Positions 10,337-19,406 of a stretch of 64,000 bases of DNA are shown in pieces. Numbering within the stretch: the stretch's first letter is position 1; every line of letters begins with the position of its first letter. The notes under the pieces are model-generated. The model saw only the letters and a list, made by a program, of their open reading frames with translations. It did not search any database and was not told where the DNA came from. Source of the stretch: Hyphomicrobium sp. (GTDB lineage Bacteria; Pseudomonadota; Alphaproteobacteria; Rhizobiales; Hyphomicrobiaceae); NCBI GenBank assembly GCA_002928735.1, contig PERL01000005.1, positions 124,001 through 188,000 on the forward strand, read 5' to 3'. The translations under genes were made by a program, and so were the position numbers.

Positions 10337-10999
10337 CTAGCTGTGTTCGCGCGTGACGCGGGCGGCTTGAGCGCGCAAGTCGTCGATGCCTGTGCCGACT
10401 TCCGATGATGTGGCAATGATGAGCGGATAGGCGGCCGTTTGCTTGGCAATGGCGAGCTGTGTGCGCTGCATCAGGGTCGTGAGATCGGTCGGCTTGATCT
10501 TGTCGGATTTGGTCAGGACGATCTGGTACGACACGGCGGCTTCGTCCAAGAGCTTCATGATCTCTTCGTCGACCTTCTTGATGCCGTGGCGGGCGTCGAT
10601 CAACAGGAAGACGCGGGCCAAGCGCTGGCGGCCGGCGAGGTAGTTTTTGACGAGCTTCGTCCAGGCTTCGACTTTATCGCGGGGTGCTTCGGCGAAGCCG
10701 TAGCCCGGCATGTCGACGAGGAAGGGCCTGCCTGCTTCGGGGACGAAGTAATTCAGTTCCTGGGTGCGGCCCGGCGTGTTGGACGTGCGGGCGAGACCGT
10801 TCTGGCGGACGAGTGCATTGATCAGGCTCGACTTGCCGACGTTCGAGCGGCCGGCGAAGGCGAACTCGACCGGGCCAGAGTCGGGCAAGTGTTCGAGAGC
10901 GACCACGCCTTTGACGAAGGTCCAGCGCTGTTCGAACAGCGCTTTGCCATCGGCATAGTCTTCGGCCGTGAACGCAAACGGGTCGGCCGCGCCGGTCAT
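10337..10999 (-). CDS. engB: Ribosome biogenesis GTP-binding protein YihA/EngB
   Basis: 220 residues with all five GTPase motifs: G1 [15 protein letters not shown]2 [14 protein letters not shown]3 [12 protein letters not shown]4 [10 protein letters not shown]5 TSSEVGTGI. The family is essential for 50S ribosomal subunit assembly. Its ATG overlaps the yidC stop by 4 bp, and it is the last gene in the rpmH-rnpA-yidC-engB series. The gene converges with the Clp-N protein gene, leaving 10 bp between stops. Confidence 0.96.
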   Translation of the reverse strand: MTGAADPFAFTAEDYADGKALFEQRWTFVKGVVALEHLPDSGPVEFAFAGRSNVGKSSLINALVRQNGLARTSNTPGRTQELNYFVPEAGRPFLVDMPGYGFAEAPRDKVEAWTKLVKNYLAGRQRLARVFLLIDARHGIKKVDEEIMKLLDEAAVSYQIVLTKSDKIKPTDLTTLMQRTQLAIAKQTAAYPLIIATSSEVGTGIDDLRAQAARVTREHS

Positions 11000-12837
11000 C
11001 CCTTGGTCTCTTTGCCGATGCCGATCAATCTCAGCACCGGGCCAAACGTGCGGCGGAAGTTGGCGCCGAGGTGGATTTCAGCGCCCTGTTTCTTGGTGAT
11101 GTACCACTGCTGCATGATCGAGAGCACGTTGTTCCAAGCCCAGTAGATGACGAGGCCGGCCGGGAAGGTGGCGAGCAGGAACGTGAAGATCAGCGGCATC
11201 CAGCTGAAGATCTGCTGCTGCACCGGATCGGGCTGCGGCGGGTTCAACTGCATCTGGATCCACATGGTTGCGCCCATGATGATCGGCCACACGCCGACGA
11301 GCAGGAAGTCGGGCACGCCGAAGGGCAGCAAGCCAAACAGATTAAAGATCGAGGTGGGGTCGGGCGCGGAGAGGTCCTTGATCCAGCCGATAAACGGCGC
11401 GTGGCGCATGTCAATCGACGTGTAGAGGACCTTATAGAGGGCAAAGAACACGGGGATCTGGACGAGGATCGGCAAGCAGCCGGCAGCAGGATTGATCTTT
11501 TCTTTTTGGTAGAGCTGCATGAGCTCCTGCTGCATGCGGGACTTGTCGTCCTTGTAGCGTTCGCGCAGGGCTTCCATCTGCGGCTGCAGCTTCTTCATCT
11601 TCGCCATGGATTCGTAGGACTTGTTGGCGAGCGGGTAGAAGAGCAATTTGACGATAACGGTGAGCGCCAGAATGGCGAAGCCGAAGTTGCCGATGATGCC
11701 GTAGAGCCACGTCAGAGCGTGGTTCATGGGTTTGGTCAGGAAGTAGAACCAGCCCCAGTCGATCATGAGATCGAACTTCTCGATGCCGAGCTTGTCCTGG
11801 TACTCTTCGATGATGGCTGCCTGCTTGGCGCCGGCATAAAGATTGGTTTTGACTGATGCCACGCTGCCGGCGGCGACGACGGTCGGTTCGGTCTCGAACT
11901 CAGCGAGGAACATCGGCAGGCTCTTGGCATCCTTGGGGGCTTCGCCCTCGAGTGTTGCCGAATAGGCCACCTTCTGATCGGGGATGATGGCAGCGGCCCA
12001 ATATTTGTCGGTGATGCCGACCCAGCCGCCGGTCTTGCCTTCAAAACGAACCGGCGGTTCCGCGGTGGCCGTGGCGAATGTAATTTCCTGAAGGCCGGCA
12101 TCGCCGGGGACGCCGAGAAGTCCTTCGTGCTGAATCCAGACGGCGGGGATCTTCGGAGCGCCGAAGCGGAACAGGCGCGCGAAGGGGCGAAGCGCGATGT
12201 CGCCGGGGCTCTTGTTTTCGACCTCTTCGTTGATCGAGAACATGTAGTTTTCATCGACCGAGATGTTGCGGCGGAAGGTGAGACCTTCGCCATTCGACCA
12301 TTCGAGCGTGACGGGTGATGACGGTGTCAGGGGCCCCGGCGTCTTGGCGGTCCACAATGTTTCGCTATCTGGAACCTTCACGGGCTTGCCGGATGCGATC
12401 CAACCGAGACGGGCGAAGTATCCGCCGCCCTCATAGAGCGGCGAGAAGAGAACGATGTTGGGGCTCTTGGGATCAACCGTCTCGTGATGTTTGAGCAGCG
12501 ATAGGTCGTCGATTGCACCGCCCTTCAGTGCGATCGAGCCTTTCAGCGATGGTGTTTCGATCGCAACGCGGGGTGAGGCAGCGATGCCTTGTTCGCGGGT
12601 GGCAGGTTTGACATCGGCGATGCTTGCAGCTGGAGCGGGGGCCGCGGCCGTCGGACCAGCGCCGGCAGCGGCCGGTGCGGCGGTGTTGGTGTTCTTCGAT
12701 TGCTGCGCGGTTTGACGGGCCTTTTCCGCTTCCATCTGAGGGCCGGCCACGAAGTAGCTCCAGGCCAATAGGACGGCCATCGACAGGACGATGGCGATCA
12801 AGATGTTGGACTGGTTGTCTGGCTGCTGGCTCTTCAT
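10996..12837 (-). CDS. yidC: Membrane protein insertase YidC
   Basis: 613 residues, the long proteobacterial form. It has an N-terminal membrane anchor ([20 protein letters not shown]), then an Ala/Pro-rich linker. A large periplasmic beta-domain (about residues 80-360) contains [18 protein letters not shown]. The conserved C-terminal 60KD_IMP core has [60 protein letters not shown] and [15 protein letters not shown]. It inserts inner-membrane proteins with or without Sec. It is transcribed with rnpA upstream and engB downstream. Confidence 0.97.
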   Translation of the reverse strand: MKSQQPDNQSNILIAIVLSMAVLLAWSYFVAGPQMEAEKARQTAQQSKNTNTAAPAAAGAGPTAAAPAPAASIADVKPATREQGIAASPRVAIETPSLKGSIALKGGAIDDLSLLKHHETVDPKSPNIVLFSPLYEGGGYFARLGWIASGKPVKVPDSETLWTAKTPGPLTPSSPVTLEWSNGEGLTFRRNISVDENYMFSINEEVENKSPGDIALRPFARLFRFGAPKIPAVWIQHEGLLGVPGDAGLQEITFATATAEPPVRFEGKTGGWVGITDKYWAAAIIPDQKVAYSATLEGEAPKDAKSLPMFLAEFETEPTVVAAGSVASVKTNLYAGAKQAAIIEEYQDKLGIEKFDLMIDWGWFYFLTKPMNHALTWLYGIIGNFGFAILALTVIVKLLFYPLANKSYESMAKMKKLQPQMEALRERYKDDKSRMQQELMQLYQKEKINPAAGCLPILVQIPVFFALYKVLYTSIDMRHAPFIGWIKDLSAPDPTSIFNLFGLLPFGVPDFLLVGVWPIIMGATMWIQMQLNPPQPDPVQQQIFSWMPLIFTFLLATFPAGLVIYWAWNNVLSIMQQWYITKKQGAEIHLGANFRRTFGPVLRLIGIGKETKG

Positions 12838-12996
12838 CGTGGCCTCGGTTCGGCGGTGGGGCGGCCATCAGGCGCGCACGGTCTTCATTGTCGTGTGGCG
12901 GCGCTTGTGCGTCTCACAAATGCGCACCGCGGGCAAAGGGGCATGCGGTCACTGCACCGGCGCGGTCCCTTTTGAATTGCGCGCCGCGGACCCTGG

Positions 12997-13371
12997 TCAC
13001 GTCGGTTTTGACCGTGGTTTCGCCGCGGGGGCGTGATGCACGCGATGGAAGGCGCGTTCAAGGTCTTTCTTGAGGGAGTCGAAGGAGATTTCGAGCGCGG
13101 ACTTGCGGGCGATCAGAACGTAGTCGTGTCCGGGGCGCGCTGCTGCTTCGGCGACGGCAGCGACGGCGGCTTTGAGGCGGCGGCGGATGCGATTGCGCTC
13201 GACTGCGCCGCCGATGGCTTTGGTGACGGTGAAACCGAACCGGGGCTCTTGCGTGCCGGACGGAAGGCCGTCACGTGGCTTCGTTTCCAAAACAAACGGG
13301 GGCGTTGGGCACCTGGCCCCGCCCCTGATGCGAAGGAATTCGGATCGCTTCTTGAGGGTGGTAAGTTTCAT
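12997..13371 (-). CDS. rnpA: Ribonuclease P protein component
   Basis: 124 residues from ATG 13371, where MKLTTLKKRSEFLRIRGG begins the standard RnpA N-terminus; a longer open frame to 13527 overlaps rpmH and is rejected. The RNR motif is VERNRIRRRLKAAV, preceded by FGFTVTKAIGGA. It binds RNase P RNA to process tRNA 5' ends. The C-terminal tail is Lys/Arg/Pro-rich. It lies 50 bp after rpmH. About 160 bp separate it from yidC, and no yidD is seen there. Confidence 0.94.
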   Translation of the reverse strand: MKLTTLKKRSEFLRIRGGARCPTPPFVLETKPRDGLPSGTQEPRFGFTVTKAIGGAVERNRIRRRLKAAVAAVAEAAARPGHDYVLIARKSALEISFDSLKKDLERAFHRVHHAPAAKPRSKPT

Positions 13372-13420
13372 CGGTCCCACCCCGGCTTGCGGCGGGCGCC
13401 TGGGGCGCCCAGGCCGGCAG

Positions 13421-13555
13421 CTAGGCCGAAAGGCGCTTACGGCCCTTGGCGCGGCGGCGGGCAAGGACCCGGACGCCACCTGGCGTTTCCATGCGCTTGC
13501 GGAAGCCATGGCGACGCTTGCGCACAAGCTTGCTGGGTTGATACGTGCGCTTCAC
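13421..13555 (-). CDS. rpmH: 50S ribosomal protein L34
   Basis: 44 residues from a GTG start at 13555: [20 protein letters not shown], then [18 protein letters not shown]. This is the complete L34 sequence, almost entirely basic and conserved across bacteria. The GTG start is chosen because upstream in-frame residues do not belong to L34. It heads the rpmH-rnpA cluster. Confidence 0.97.
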   Translation of the reverse strand: MKRTYQPSKLVRKRRHGFRKRMETPGGVRVLARRRAKGRKRLSA

Positions 13556-13835
13556 GGTACTCTCCGTCTCGTCGTTACACCCGGCTCGCAGAGGTCGGCA
13601 AGCGACCACGCGCGGGGCGATTTGGTTGCGAATTCAATTTCTTGCCAGAAAACGTCCGGTGGACCGCAACACTGGTGAGCGGTCCGAACCCGTTCCGGCA
13701 GGACTGGAAGACGCCACTCTATAGGGGGCGCACCGGTTCAAGTCAATCAGGGGACTTGCCGGCGAAACTGATCACCGGCTTGCCCGTAAACCCTGGCACA
13801 CTCGTTCAGCAACAGCGATTCAGGGACCTCGTCCA

Positions 13836-14708
13836 ATGTTTGCAGATGCATCAATACGCGGAATTGGCCGGCGGGGCGCGGCGAGCGTTTGCGTTGCGAT
13901 GGTCCTGACGCTGCTTTTGCATGTTGCTCCAGCGCACAGCGAGGAATTGGCGAAACGTTTTGGACGCGCAGCCGATGGGGCGGGGGTGACCGTCGATCAT
14001 GCCGCTTTTGCCGGTCTGCTGCGGACGTACGCCGTGGCGGGTCCGGATGGCGTGGTGCGGGTGGACTATGGCGCGTTCAAGCAGCGTGGTCAGGCGGCCT
14101 TGAAGACGTACGTCGCTCAGCTTGAGGCAGTGGATGTTGGCGCGCTCAACAGCGGCGAACAATTCGCGTTCTGGGCCAATCTCTATAATGCAAAGACGCT
14201 CGACATCGTGCTCGAGCACTATCCGGTAGCGTCGATCAAGGACATTTCGTTGGGTGGCGGCGTCGTTGCGGCGCTGACCGGAGGTCCGTGGAAGGCGAAG
14301 GTGGTGACGGTCGGGGGCGTGGCGCTCAGCCTCGACGACATCGAGCACGGGATCATGCGGCCGGTCTCCAAGGACCCGCGCGTGCACTACGCCGTCAACT
14401 GCGCATCGATCGGGTGTCCCAATTTGCCGTTGGCGCCGTTCACGGGTGCGCTGCTCGAGGAGCAATTGGATGCGGCGGCGCGCGCGTTCGTCAATCATCC
14501 GCGGGGCGTGACGGTTGAAGGCGCGGATGTGATCGTCTCGTCGATTTATCACTGGTACAAGACGGACTTCGGCGGCAACGACGCGGGTCTTCTGGCGCAT
14601 TTGCGGCGTTTTGCAGAACCACCGTTGCGGGCGAAATTGAAGTCCGCATCGCAGATCGCCGATCACCGCTATGACTGGTCGCTTAATGATCTCACATCTG
14701 TGCGCTAA
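13836..14708 (+). CDS. Exported DUF547 domain protein
   Basis: 290 residues with an N-terminal signal sequence (ASVCVAMVLTLLLHVAPAHSEE). DUF547 blocks are visible: NSGEQFAFWANLYNAKTLDIVLEHYP, then LSLDDIEHGIMRPVSKDPRVHYAVNCASIGCPNL, and near the end VIVSSIYHWYKTDFGG. The role of the domain is unknown; conserved Cys, His and Glu suggest a transglutaminase-like fold by analogy. It lies 23 bp upstream of a TVP38 gene and a flavoprotein gene, and these three commonly occur together, suggesting a shared membrane or redox function. Confidence 0.88.
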   Translation: MFADASIRGIGRRGAASVCVAMVLTLLLHVAPAHSEELAKRFGRAADGAGVTVDHAAFAGLLRTYAVAGPDGVVRVDYGAFKQRGQAALKTYVAQLEAVDVGALNSGEQFAFWANLYNAKTLDIVLEHYPVASIKDISLGGGVVAALTGGPWKAKVVTVGGVALSLDDIEHGIMRPVSKDPRVHYAVNCASIGCPNLPLAPFTGALLEEQLDAAARAFVNHPRGVTVEGADVIVSSIYHWYKTDFGGNDAGLLAHLRRFAEPPLRAKLKSASQIADHRYDWSLNDLTSVR

Positions 14709-14731
14709 ACTTGTTTTCGGAGGGTCTTGCC

Positions 14732-15535
14732 GTGGCGGATGCTGAGACGACGCGATCTTCAAGCGTGACACGATGGGTGCCGCTCGTAGTGCTTGTCGCG
14801 GTCATGGCGCTCGTGTTCGGCATGGGCTGGCACCGCCTTTTGTCCTTCGAGACGATCGGGCGGAATTACGCGGAATTGCGCGCGTTCATCGCGTCCAATC
14901 TCGTGGCTGCTCTGGCGATTTATATAGCGCTCTACATTGCCGTGGTGGCGCTGTCGCTGCCCGGCGGGTTGGTGATGACGCTGTCGGGCGGTTTGCTGTT
15001 TGGCTGGAAGATCGGTGCGCCGGCGACGGTGGTTGCGGCGACGGCAGGCGCGGCGGTTCTGTTTCTTATTGCCAAGTCGTCGTTGGGCGAGACGCTCGCT
15101 GCACGCGCGGGGCCTTGGTTGGCGCGGCTGCGAGATGGCTTTCAGGAGAATGCGCTCAGTTACATGCTCTTCCTGCGGCTGGTGCCGGTGTTTCCGTTTT
15201 TTATCGTCAACCTGGCGCCGGCTCTACTTGGCGTGCCGTTTTCGACTTATGTTCTCGGCACGTTTTTCGGGATCATCCCCGGGACGGTCGCGTTTTCGGT
15301 AGCAGGTTCGGGGCTTGGCAGCGTGGTCGAGGCGCAGAATGCTGTGCATGCCGCCTGTTTGGAGCGGCAGTCGCGCGAGCCAAATCTCGATTGCGTCTAT
15401 ACGATCGATACGGGACATCTCATCACCGGCGAGTTGATCGCGGCGTTTGTGCTGATTGGCGTGGTTGCGCTCATCCCGGTTGCCGTCAAGAGATGGAATG
15501 CCCGCAATGGGAGCACACGCAATGAAGCCCAGTGA
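14732..15535 (+). CDS. TVP38/TMEM64 (DedA-like/SNARE-associated) membrane protein
   Basis: 267 residues from GTG 14732, chosen because GGAGGG lies 7 bp upstream; a TTG at 14711 has no such site. It has about five to six membrane helices. The conserved TVP38 signature lies around LPGGLVMTLSGGLLFGWKIGAPATVVAATAGAAVLFLIAKSSLG, followed by FLRLVPVFPFFIVNLAPALLGVPFSTYVLGTFFGIIPGTV. Members act in membrane lipid or anion transport; the exact role here is unknown. It overlaps the following flavoprotein gene by 14 bp. Confidence 0.9.
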   Translation: MADAETTRSSSVTRWVPLVVLVAVMALVFGMGWHRLLSFETIGRNYAELRAFIASNLVAALAIYIALYIAVVALSLPGGLVMTLSGGLLFGWKIGAPATVVAATAGAAVLFLIAKSSLGETLAARAGPWLARLRDGFQENALSYMLFLRLVPVFPFFIVNLAPALLGVPFSTYVLGTFFGIIPGTVAFSVAGSGLGSVVEAQNAVHAACLERQSREPNLDCVYTIDTGHLITGELIAAFVLIGVVALIPVAVKRWNARNGSTRNEAQ

Positions 15536-16988
15536 TTCCATGCCGACAGCGGGCGAATCGTCCCCGACCACGCGTCTCGACGTCGACATTTGTGTGATCG
15601 GCGCGGGATCAGGCGGACTTTCCGTTGCGGCGGGCGCGGCCGCCTTCGGCCGCCGGGTCGTGCTGATCGAGAAGCACAAGATGGGCGGCGACTGCTTGAA
15701 TTACGGCTGTGTGCCGTCGAAGGCCCTCATTGCGGCGGCGCGGCGTGCGCACGCCATGCGGACGTCGGCGCCGTTCGGTATCGCACCTGTGGAGCCCATG
15801 GTCGATCCGGTGGCGTTGAACCGGCATGTCCAATCGGTGATTGCCGCGATTGCGCCGAACGACAGCGTGGAGCGGTTTCAGGGCCTTGGCGTGCAGGTCA
15901 TCCAGGCCGCGGGGCGATTCGTGGACAAGCGCACGGTGGCGGCCGGCGATTATCTGATCAGCGCGCGCCGGTTTGTCATTGCGACGGGCTCGTCGCCGGT
16001 GGTGCCGCCCATTCCCGGTCTCGATGAGGTGGCCTATTTCACCAACGAGACACTGTTTGAAAATACGGTCCGGCCGGATCATCTCATCATCATTGGTGGT
16101 GGGCCGATTGGCATGGAGATGGCGCAAGCCCACCGGCGGCTCGGAAGCCGCGTGACGGTGATCGAAGGCGCCAAGGCGCTGGGCAAGGATGACCCGGAGC
16201 TAACAGCGCCGCTCTTGGATCTCATTCGCGGGGAAGGCGTCGACGTGCGCGAGGGGACGAGTGCGCAGCGCGTGGCGCGAACCGCGACCGGCGTGCGCGT
16301 CGAGGTCAAAGGGCCCAACGGAAACGAGGCCATTGATGGATCGCATCTGCTATTGGCGGTGGGGCGCAAGCCCAATCTCTCCGACCTCAATCTCGCCGCG
16401 GCCGGCGTACGGTTCGAGAAAGGCGGGATCGTCGTCGATCGTGGGCTGAGGACAAGCAACGGGAAGATCTTCGCCATTGGCGACGTCGCGGGCGGCCCGC
16501 AATTTACGCATGTGGCCAACTATCATGCGGGGATCGTGCTGCGGCGGGCCCTGTTTCGGTTGCCTGCGAACGTCGAAGCGGGACACATTCCGTGGGTTAC
16601 ATTCACCGAACCTGAACTGGCGCATGTGGGTCTCAGCGAGGCCGAGGCGACGGCGAAGAAGATCAAGGTGCGCGTTCTGCGGTGGCCGTTTCATGAGAAC
16701 GACCGGGCGCAGGCGGAGCGGGAGACGCACGGGCACGTCAAGGTCGTGACGGACGGCAAAGGGCGCATTTTAGGTGCGACCATTCTCGGCGCGCATGCCG
16801 GCGAACTCATTCAGATGTGGTCGCTGGCGATTTCGCAGGGAATGAAAATCCGGGCGATGACGGGCTGGATTTCGCCCTATCCGACCTTCAGCGAGGCGAA
16901 CAAGCGGGCGGCCTACCGGTTCTATGTGGACAGTGCCGGCAGTCCTTTGTTGCGGCGCATTATCGGGTGGCTGGCCAAATTGGGTTGA
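15522..16988 (+). CDS. FAD-dependent pyridine nucleotide-disulfide oxidoreductase (MerA/Lpd-like)
   Basis: 488 residues from ATG 15522, which overlaps the TVP38 gene. FAD site GAGSGGLSVAAGAA (about residue 25). Redox-active disulfide GGDCLNYGCVPSKAL. NAD(P) site IGGGPIGMEMAQAH, and AIGDVAGGPQFTHVA for the flavin ribityl region. In the C-terminal dimerisation domain the HPTxSE motif of lipoamide dehydrogenase is replaced by YPTFSE, so the usual catalytic His is a Tyr. There is no HMA domain and no merA-type terminal Cys pair. It is therefore a mercuric-reductase-like flavoprotein of the kind that accompanies TVP38 proteins; its substrate is unknown. Confidence 0.9.
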   Translation: MKPSDSMPTAGESSPTTRLDVDICVIGAGSGGLSVAAGAAAFGRRVVLIEKHKMGGDCLNYGCVPSKALIAAARRAHAMRTSAPFGIAPVEPMVDPVALNRHVQSVIAAIAPNDSVERFQGLGVQVIQAAGRFVDKRTVAAGDYLISARRFVIATGSSPVVPPIPGLDEVAYFTNETLFENTVRPDHLIIIGGGPIGMEMAQAHRRLGSRVTVIEGAKALGKDDPELTAPLLDLIRGEGVDVREGTSAQRVARTATGVRVEVKGPNGNEAIDGSHLLLAVGRKPNLSDLNLAAAGVRFEKGGIVVDRGLRTSNGKIFAIGDVAGGPQFTHVANYHAGIVLRRALFRLPANVEAGHIPWVTFTEPELAHVGLSEAEATAKKIKVRVLRWPFHENDRAQAERETHGHVKVVTDGKGRILGATILGAHAGELIQMWSLAISQGMKIRAMTGWISPYPTFSEANKRAAYRFYVDSAGSPLLRRIIGWLAKLG

Positions 16989-17104
16989 GACGCGCGAGGC
17001 CGCCGGCGAGAGAGCCTTGGCGCGGGGGCCATTCCCGCCTATCTTAACGATCAGAAAACCGCTTAGGGCTATCCGGGGCGAGCGGCTGACAAGTTGCTCC
17101 CGAA

Positions 17105-18697
17105 ATGTCACATTCCCGTCCGCTGCGGGAAGAGGGCCCTGACGCCGTGTTGCAGGATTTGGAACGCCAGAAAGCTGCCGACGGGAAGGCTCATGCCTTG
17201 CCGCCGGACACGCTTGTGCGGCGTGCCGCTAAAACTGTTTCGGGTGCGTGGCGCTCTATCCGCGGGCGGATCAGATTTGGTTTGCCGGCCCGGTTGCTGG
17301 TCATCACGGGTGTGTTCGTGATGATCGCGCAGATCCTCATTTTCCTGCCGGCGCTGGCCAGTTTCCGCGTCAACTGGTTGAACGATCGGATCAATACAGC
17401 CCTCGTGTCCGCCCTGGCGGCAGATGCCGTGCCTGGGCGAGAGGTCCCGCCGGCCTTGCGTAACGAGCTTCTGCGGACGGCGCTCGTGCGCGCGATCGCT
17501 GTGCGGCGCGGGGGTGCGCGGCGCGTGATCCTCCCGCCGGTGCAGGAGATCAGCATCGACGTCACCTACGACATGCGGCTGCCGGCGCGTGTCGGGTTGT
17601 CGGACCAGTTCGGACTGAGGCTGGTCAATATCAGCGATGCGCTTGATGTCATGCGGTCCGATGGCGAGCGGACGATGCGGGTGATCGGGCTTGTCGGGCC
17701 GCGTTTCGACGACGTGATCGAAGTCGTGATGCCGGAGGAGCCGCTGCAGCGGGCGATGTGGCGCTACGGTACGGAGATCTTCTGGCTGTCGCTGTTCGTG
17801 GCGCTGGCGACGGCGGCTCTCGTTTATATCGTGATCAGTCAGCTGCTCGTGAAGCCGATCCGCCGGTTGTCACGCAATATCGTGGATTACAGCGCCAATC
17901 CGGAAGATCCCTCGCGCGTTGTGGTTCCCTCGGGGCGATCCGACGAGATCGGGCGTGCGGAGGAAGAGCTGGCGCAGATGCAGCGGCAGCTGTCGCAGCT
18001 TTTGAAGCAGAAAACGCGGCTGGCGCAACTGGGTCTCGCGGTCTCCAAGATCAATCATGATTTGCGCAACATGCTGGCCAACGCGCAGTTGATTTCGGAT
18101 CGCCTGGCGGACAGTTCCGACCCCACTGTTCAGCGCGTGGCGCCCAAACTCATCGCGTCTCTCGACCGGGCGATTAACTTCTGCAACGAGACGCTTCGGT
18201 TCGGGCGCACGGAAGAATCGATCCAACGGCGCGAAGTTTTCCCGCTGCGGCCGCTGATCGAGGATGTCGCCGAGACGTTGGCCTTGGGCCACGATGGCGC
18301 GGTGACGTTGGCGCTCGATGTGGACCCGGCGTTGCAGATCGACGCCGACCGGGAACATTTGTTCCGCATCTTTTCCAACCTGGGCCGCAACGCGGTACAG
18401 GCGATCGAGAGCCGGGACGAGGGATCGGGGGGTGGCCGGATCGAGATCCGGGGCTGGCGCGAGGGCGAAACTGTGATTGTTGTGGTGAGCGACAACGGGC
18501 CCGGAATTCCGGCGCGGGCGCGGGAGAAGCTCTTCCAGCCGTTCCAGGGTTCGACGCGGCGGGGCGGGACGGGCTTGGGGCTGCCCATTTCGGCTGAGTT
18601 GGCTCAGGCGCACGGCGGCAGTCTGAAGTTGATCGACACCCTTTCGGGGGCCGCCTTCGAACTGCGGATTCCGGATCGGCCGCCTCTGGCGTCTTGA
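17105..18697 (+). CDS. HAMP-domain sensor histidine kinase
   Basis: 530 residues. A cytosolic N-terminal leader of about 60 residues, TM1 (LLVITGVFVMIAQILIFLPAL), a periplasmic sensor of about 150 residues, TM2 (FWLSLFVALATAALVYIVISQLL), then HAMP. The phospho-accepting helix is LGLAVSKINHDLRNMLANAQ, an unusual H-box in which His is followed by DLRN rather than ExR/P. The ATPase has N box FSNLGRNAVQAIE, G1 VSDNGPGIP and G2 GGTGLGLPISAEL. No response regulator adjoins it, so it is an orphan sensor within this window. Confidence 0.9.
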   Translation: MSHSRPLREEGPDAVLQDLERQKAADGKAHALPPDTLVRRAAKTVSGAWRSIRGRIRFGLPARLLVITGVFVMIAQILIFLPALASFRVNWLNDRINTALVSALAADAVPGREVPPALRNELLRTALVRAIAVRRGGARRVILPPVQEISIDVTYDMRLPARVGLSDQFGLRLVNISDALDVMRSDGERTMRVIGLVGPRFDDVIEVVMPEEPLQRAMWRYGTEIFWLSLFVALATAALVYIVISQLLVKPIRRLSRNIVDYSANPEDPSRVVVPSGRSDEIGRAEEELAQMQRQLSQLLKQKTRLAQLGLAVSKINHDLRNMLANAQLISDRLADSSDPTVQRVAPKLIASLDRAINFCNETLRFGRTEESIQRREVFPLRPLIEDVAETLALGHDGAVTLALDVDPALQIDADREHLFRIFSNLGRNAVQAIESRDEGSGGGRIEIRGWREGETVIVVVSDNGPGIPARAREKLFQPFQGSTRRGGTGLGLPISAELAQAHGGSLKLIDTLSGAAFELRIPDRPPLAS

Positions 18698-18930
18698 GGC
18701 GCTCTCGCGCCGCCGGGTCATCCAGCTCGCCCCTTTGGCCGAGATGGGCTCAAAGCCTGCTGCGTGCCGGGTTGATGGGCGGCGTTTTGGGCGCGACCAT
18801 CAGACAATCAGGTGTGCATCCGGCACCCCTTGCGCCGGGAGGGCTCTGCCAGTAGAAGGGGCGCTCTTGCCGCTCAGGTCCGCGCCGGGTCACCACCTGC
18901 CGCCGGCCGCAGCACCGTTCCGCAAGACGT

Positions 18931-19007
18931 GCGCCCGTAGCTCAGCTGGATAGAGCACCAGACTACGAATCTGGGGGTCAGAGGTTCGAATCCTTTCGGG
19001 CGCGCCA
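18931..19007 (+). tRNA. tRNA-Arg (anticodon ACG), CCA encoded
   Basis: 77 nt cloverleaf. Acceptor GCGCCCG pairs with CGGGCGC, the discriminator is G, and CCA is encoded at 19005-19007. The D-arm has TAGCTCAGCTGGATAGAGC, the anticodon loop CTACGAA reads ACG, and the T-arm has GAGGTTCGAATCC. Its 3' half is repeated at 27088 and 48422 as an integration site, and this is the only copy that keeps the complete tRNA. Confidence 0.97.
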
Positions 19008-19011
19008 ATTA
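18962..19011 (+). repeat. Attachment site copy 1 (in tRNA-Arg 3' end)
   Basis: 50-bp direct repeat beginning ACTACGAATCTGGGGGTCAG and ending CGCGCCAATTA. It is identical to 27088-27137, and all but its first few bases match 48422-48471. It spans the anticodon loop to just past CCA, a standard target for tyrosine recombinases. Confidence 0.93.
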
Positions 19012-19406
19012 AATCAAGCACTTATGGCATTCCAGAAGTCAGGGTCGCAGTCAGATTCTGGTCCAAACTACCACCCGACTACCACGAACCATGAACTTCC
19101 CCACCGGCCTGCGGCCTTCGTAGTCCCGTCACCTCGCTGCGCTCGGTTCCTCCCCGCCCTCGCCTTCGGCTCGGTCGGGTGGTGCTCTATTCCTCCAGCT
19201 ACGAACTCGGGCCGTTCGGACCCCCAATCTCTGTATAGGTACACTTAGTTACGGCTACCCTTGGTAGGCTGTGGACAACCCTATGTACGGGGGGTGGGGG
19301 GTGCACACAGGGGAGGGAACCACCCAGTCAAAATTGCTCACAGAAATTCAACGTTTTTCGGAACGCATTGCTTGTTCGACTGAAGATTTCGCTCGAAAAT
19401 CATACG
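19012..19406. other. Left end of element 1, no gene; integrase arm-site candidates
   Basis: No convincing coding sequence. At 19068-19085 the motif CTACCACCCGACTACCAC matches 26973-26990 at the right end in 17 of 18 bases. At 19010-19026 TAAATCAAGCACTTATG matches 26835-26851 in 16 of 17. The rest contains a G-rich run (ACGGGGGGTGGGGGGTG) and an AT-rich segment before the cargo gene. Confidence 0.6.
19068..19085 (+). repeat. Candidate integrase arm-type site, left end
   Basis: CTACCACCCGACTACCAC holds two CTACCAC units 11 bp apart. The near-identical partner is at 26973-26990, in the same orientation and on the opposite side of the element. It sits 57 bp inside the left attachment site. Confidence 0.55.

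Noticed and set aside
9508-10449. 313-residue minus-strand frame over the proline-rich protein
   Set aside because: Arg/His/Pro-rich shadow of the repeat-coded linker; no ribosome site or domain.
12921-13037. Plus-strand peptide GACGHCTGAVPFELRA resembling GFA (glutathione-dependent formaldehyde-activating) enzymes
   Set aside because: Only a short chance-like match, no metal-binding pattern beyond it and overlap with rnpA on the other strand.
13033-13908. 291-residue plus-strand frame over rnpA and rpmH
   Set aside because: Antisense to two certain genes and without domain signs.
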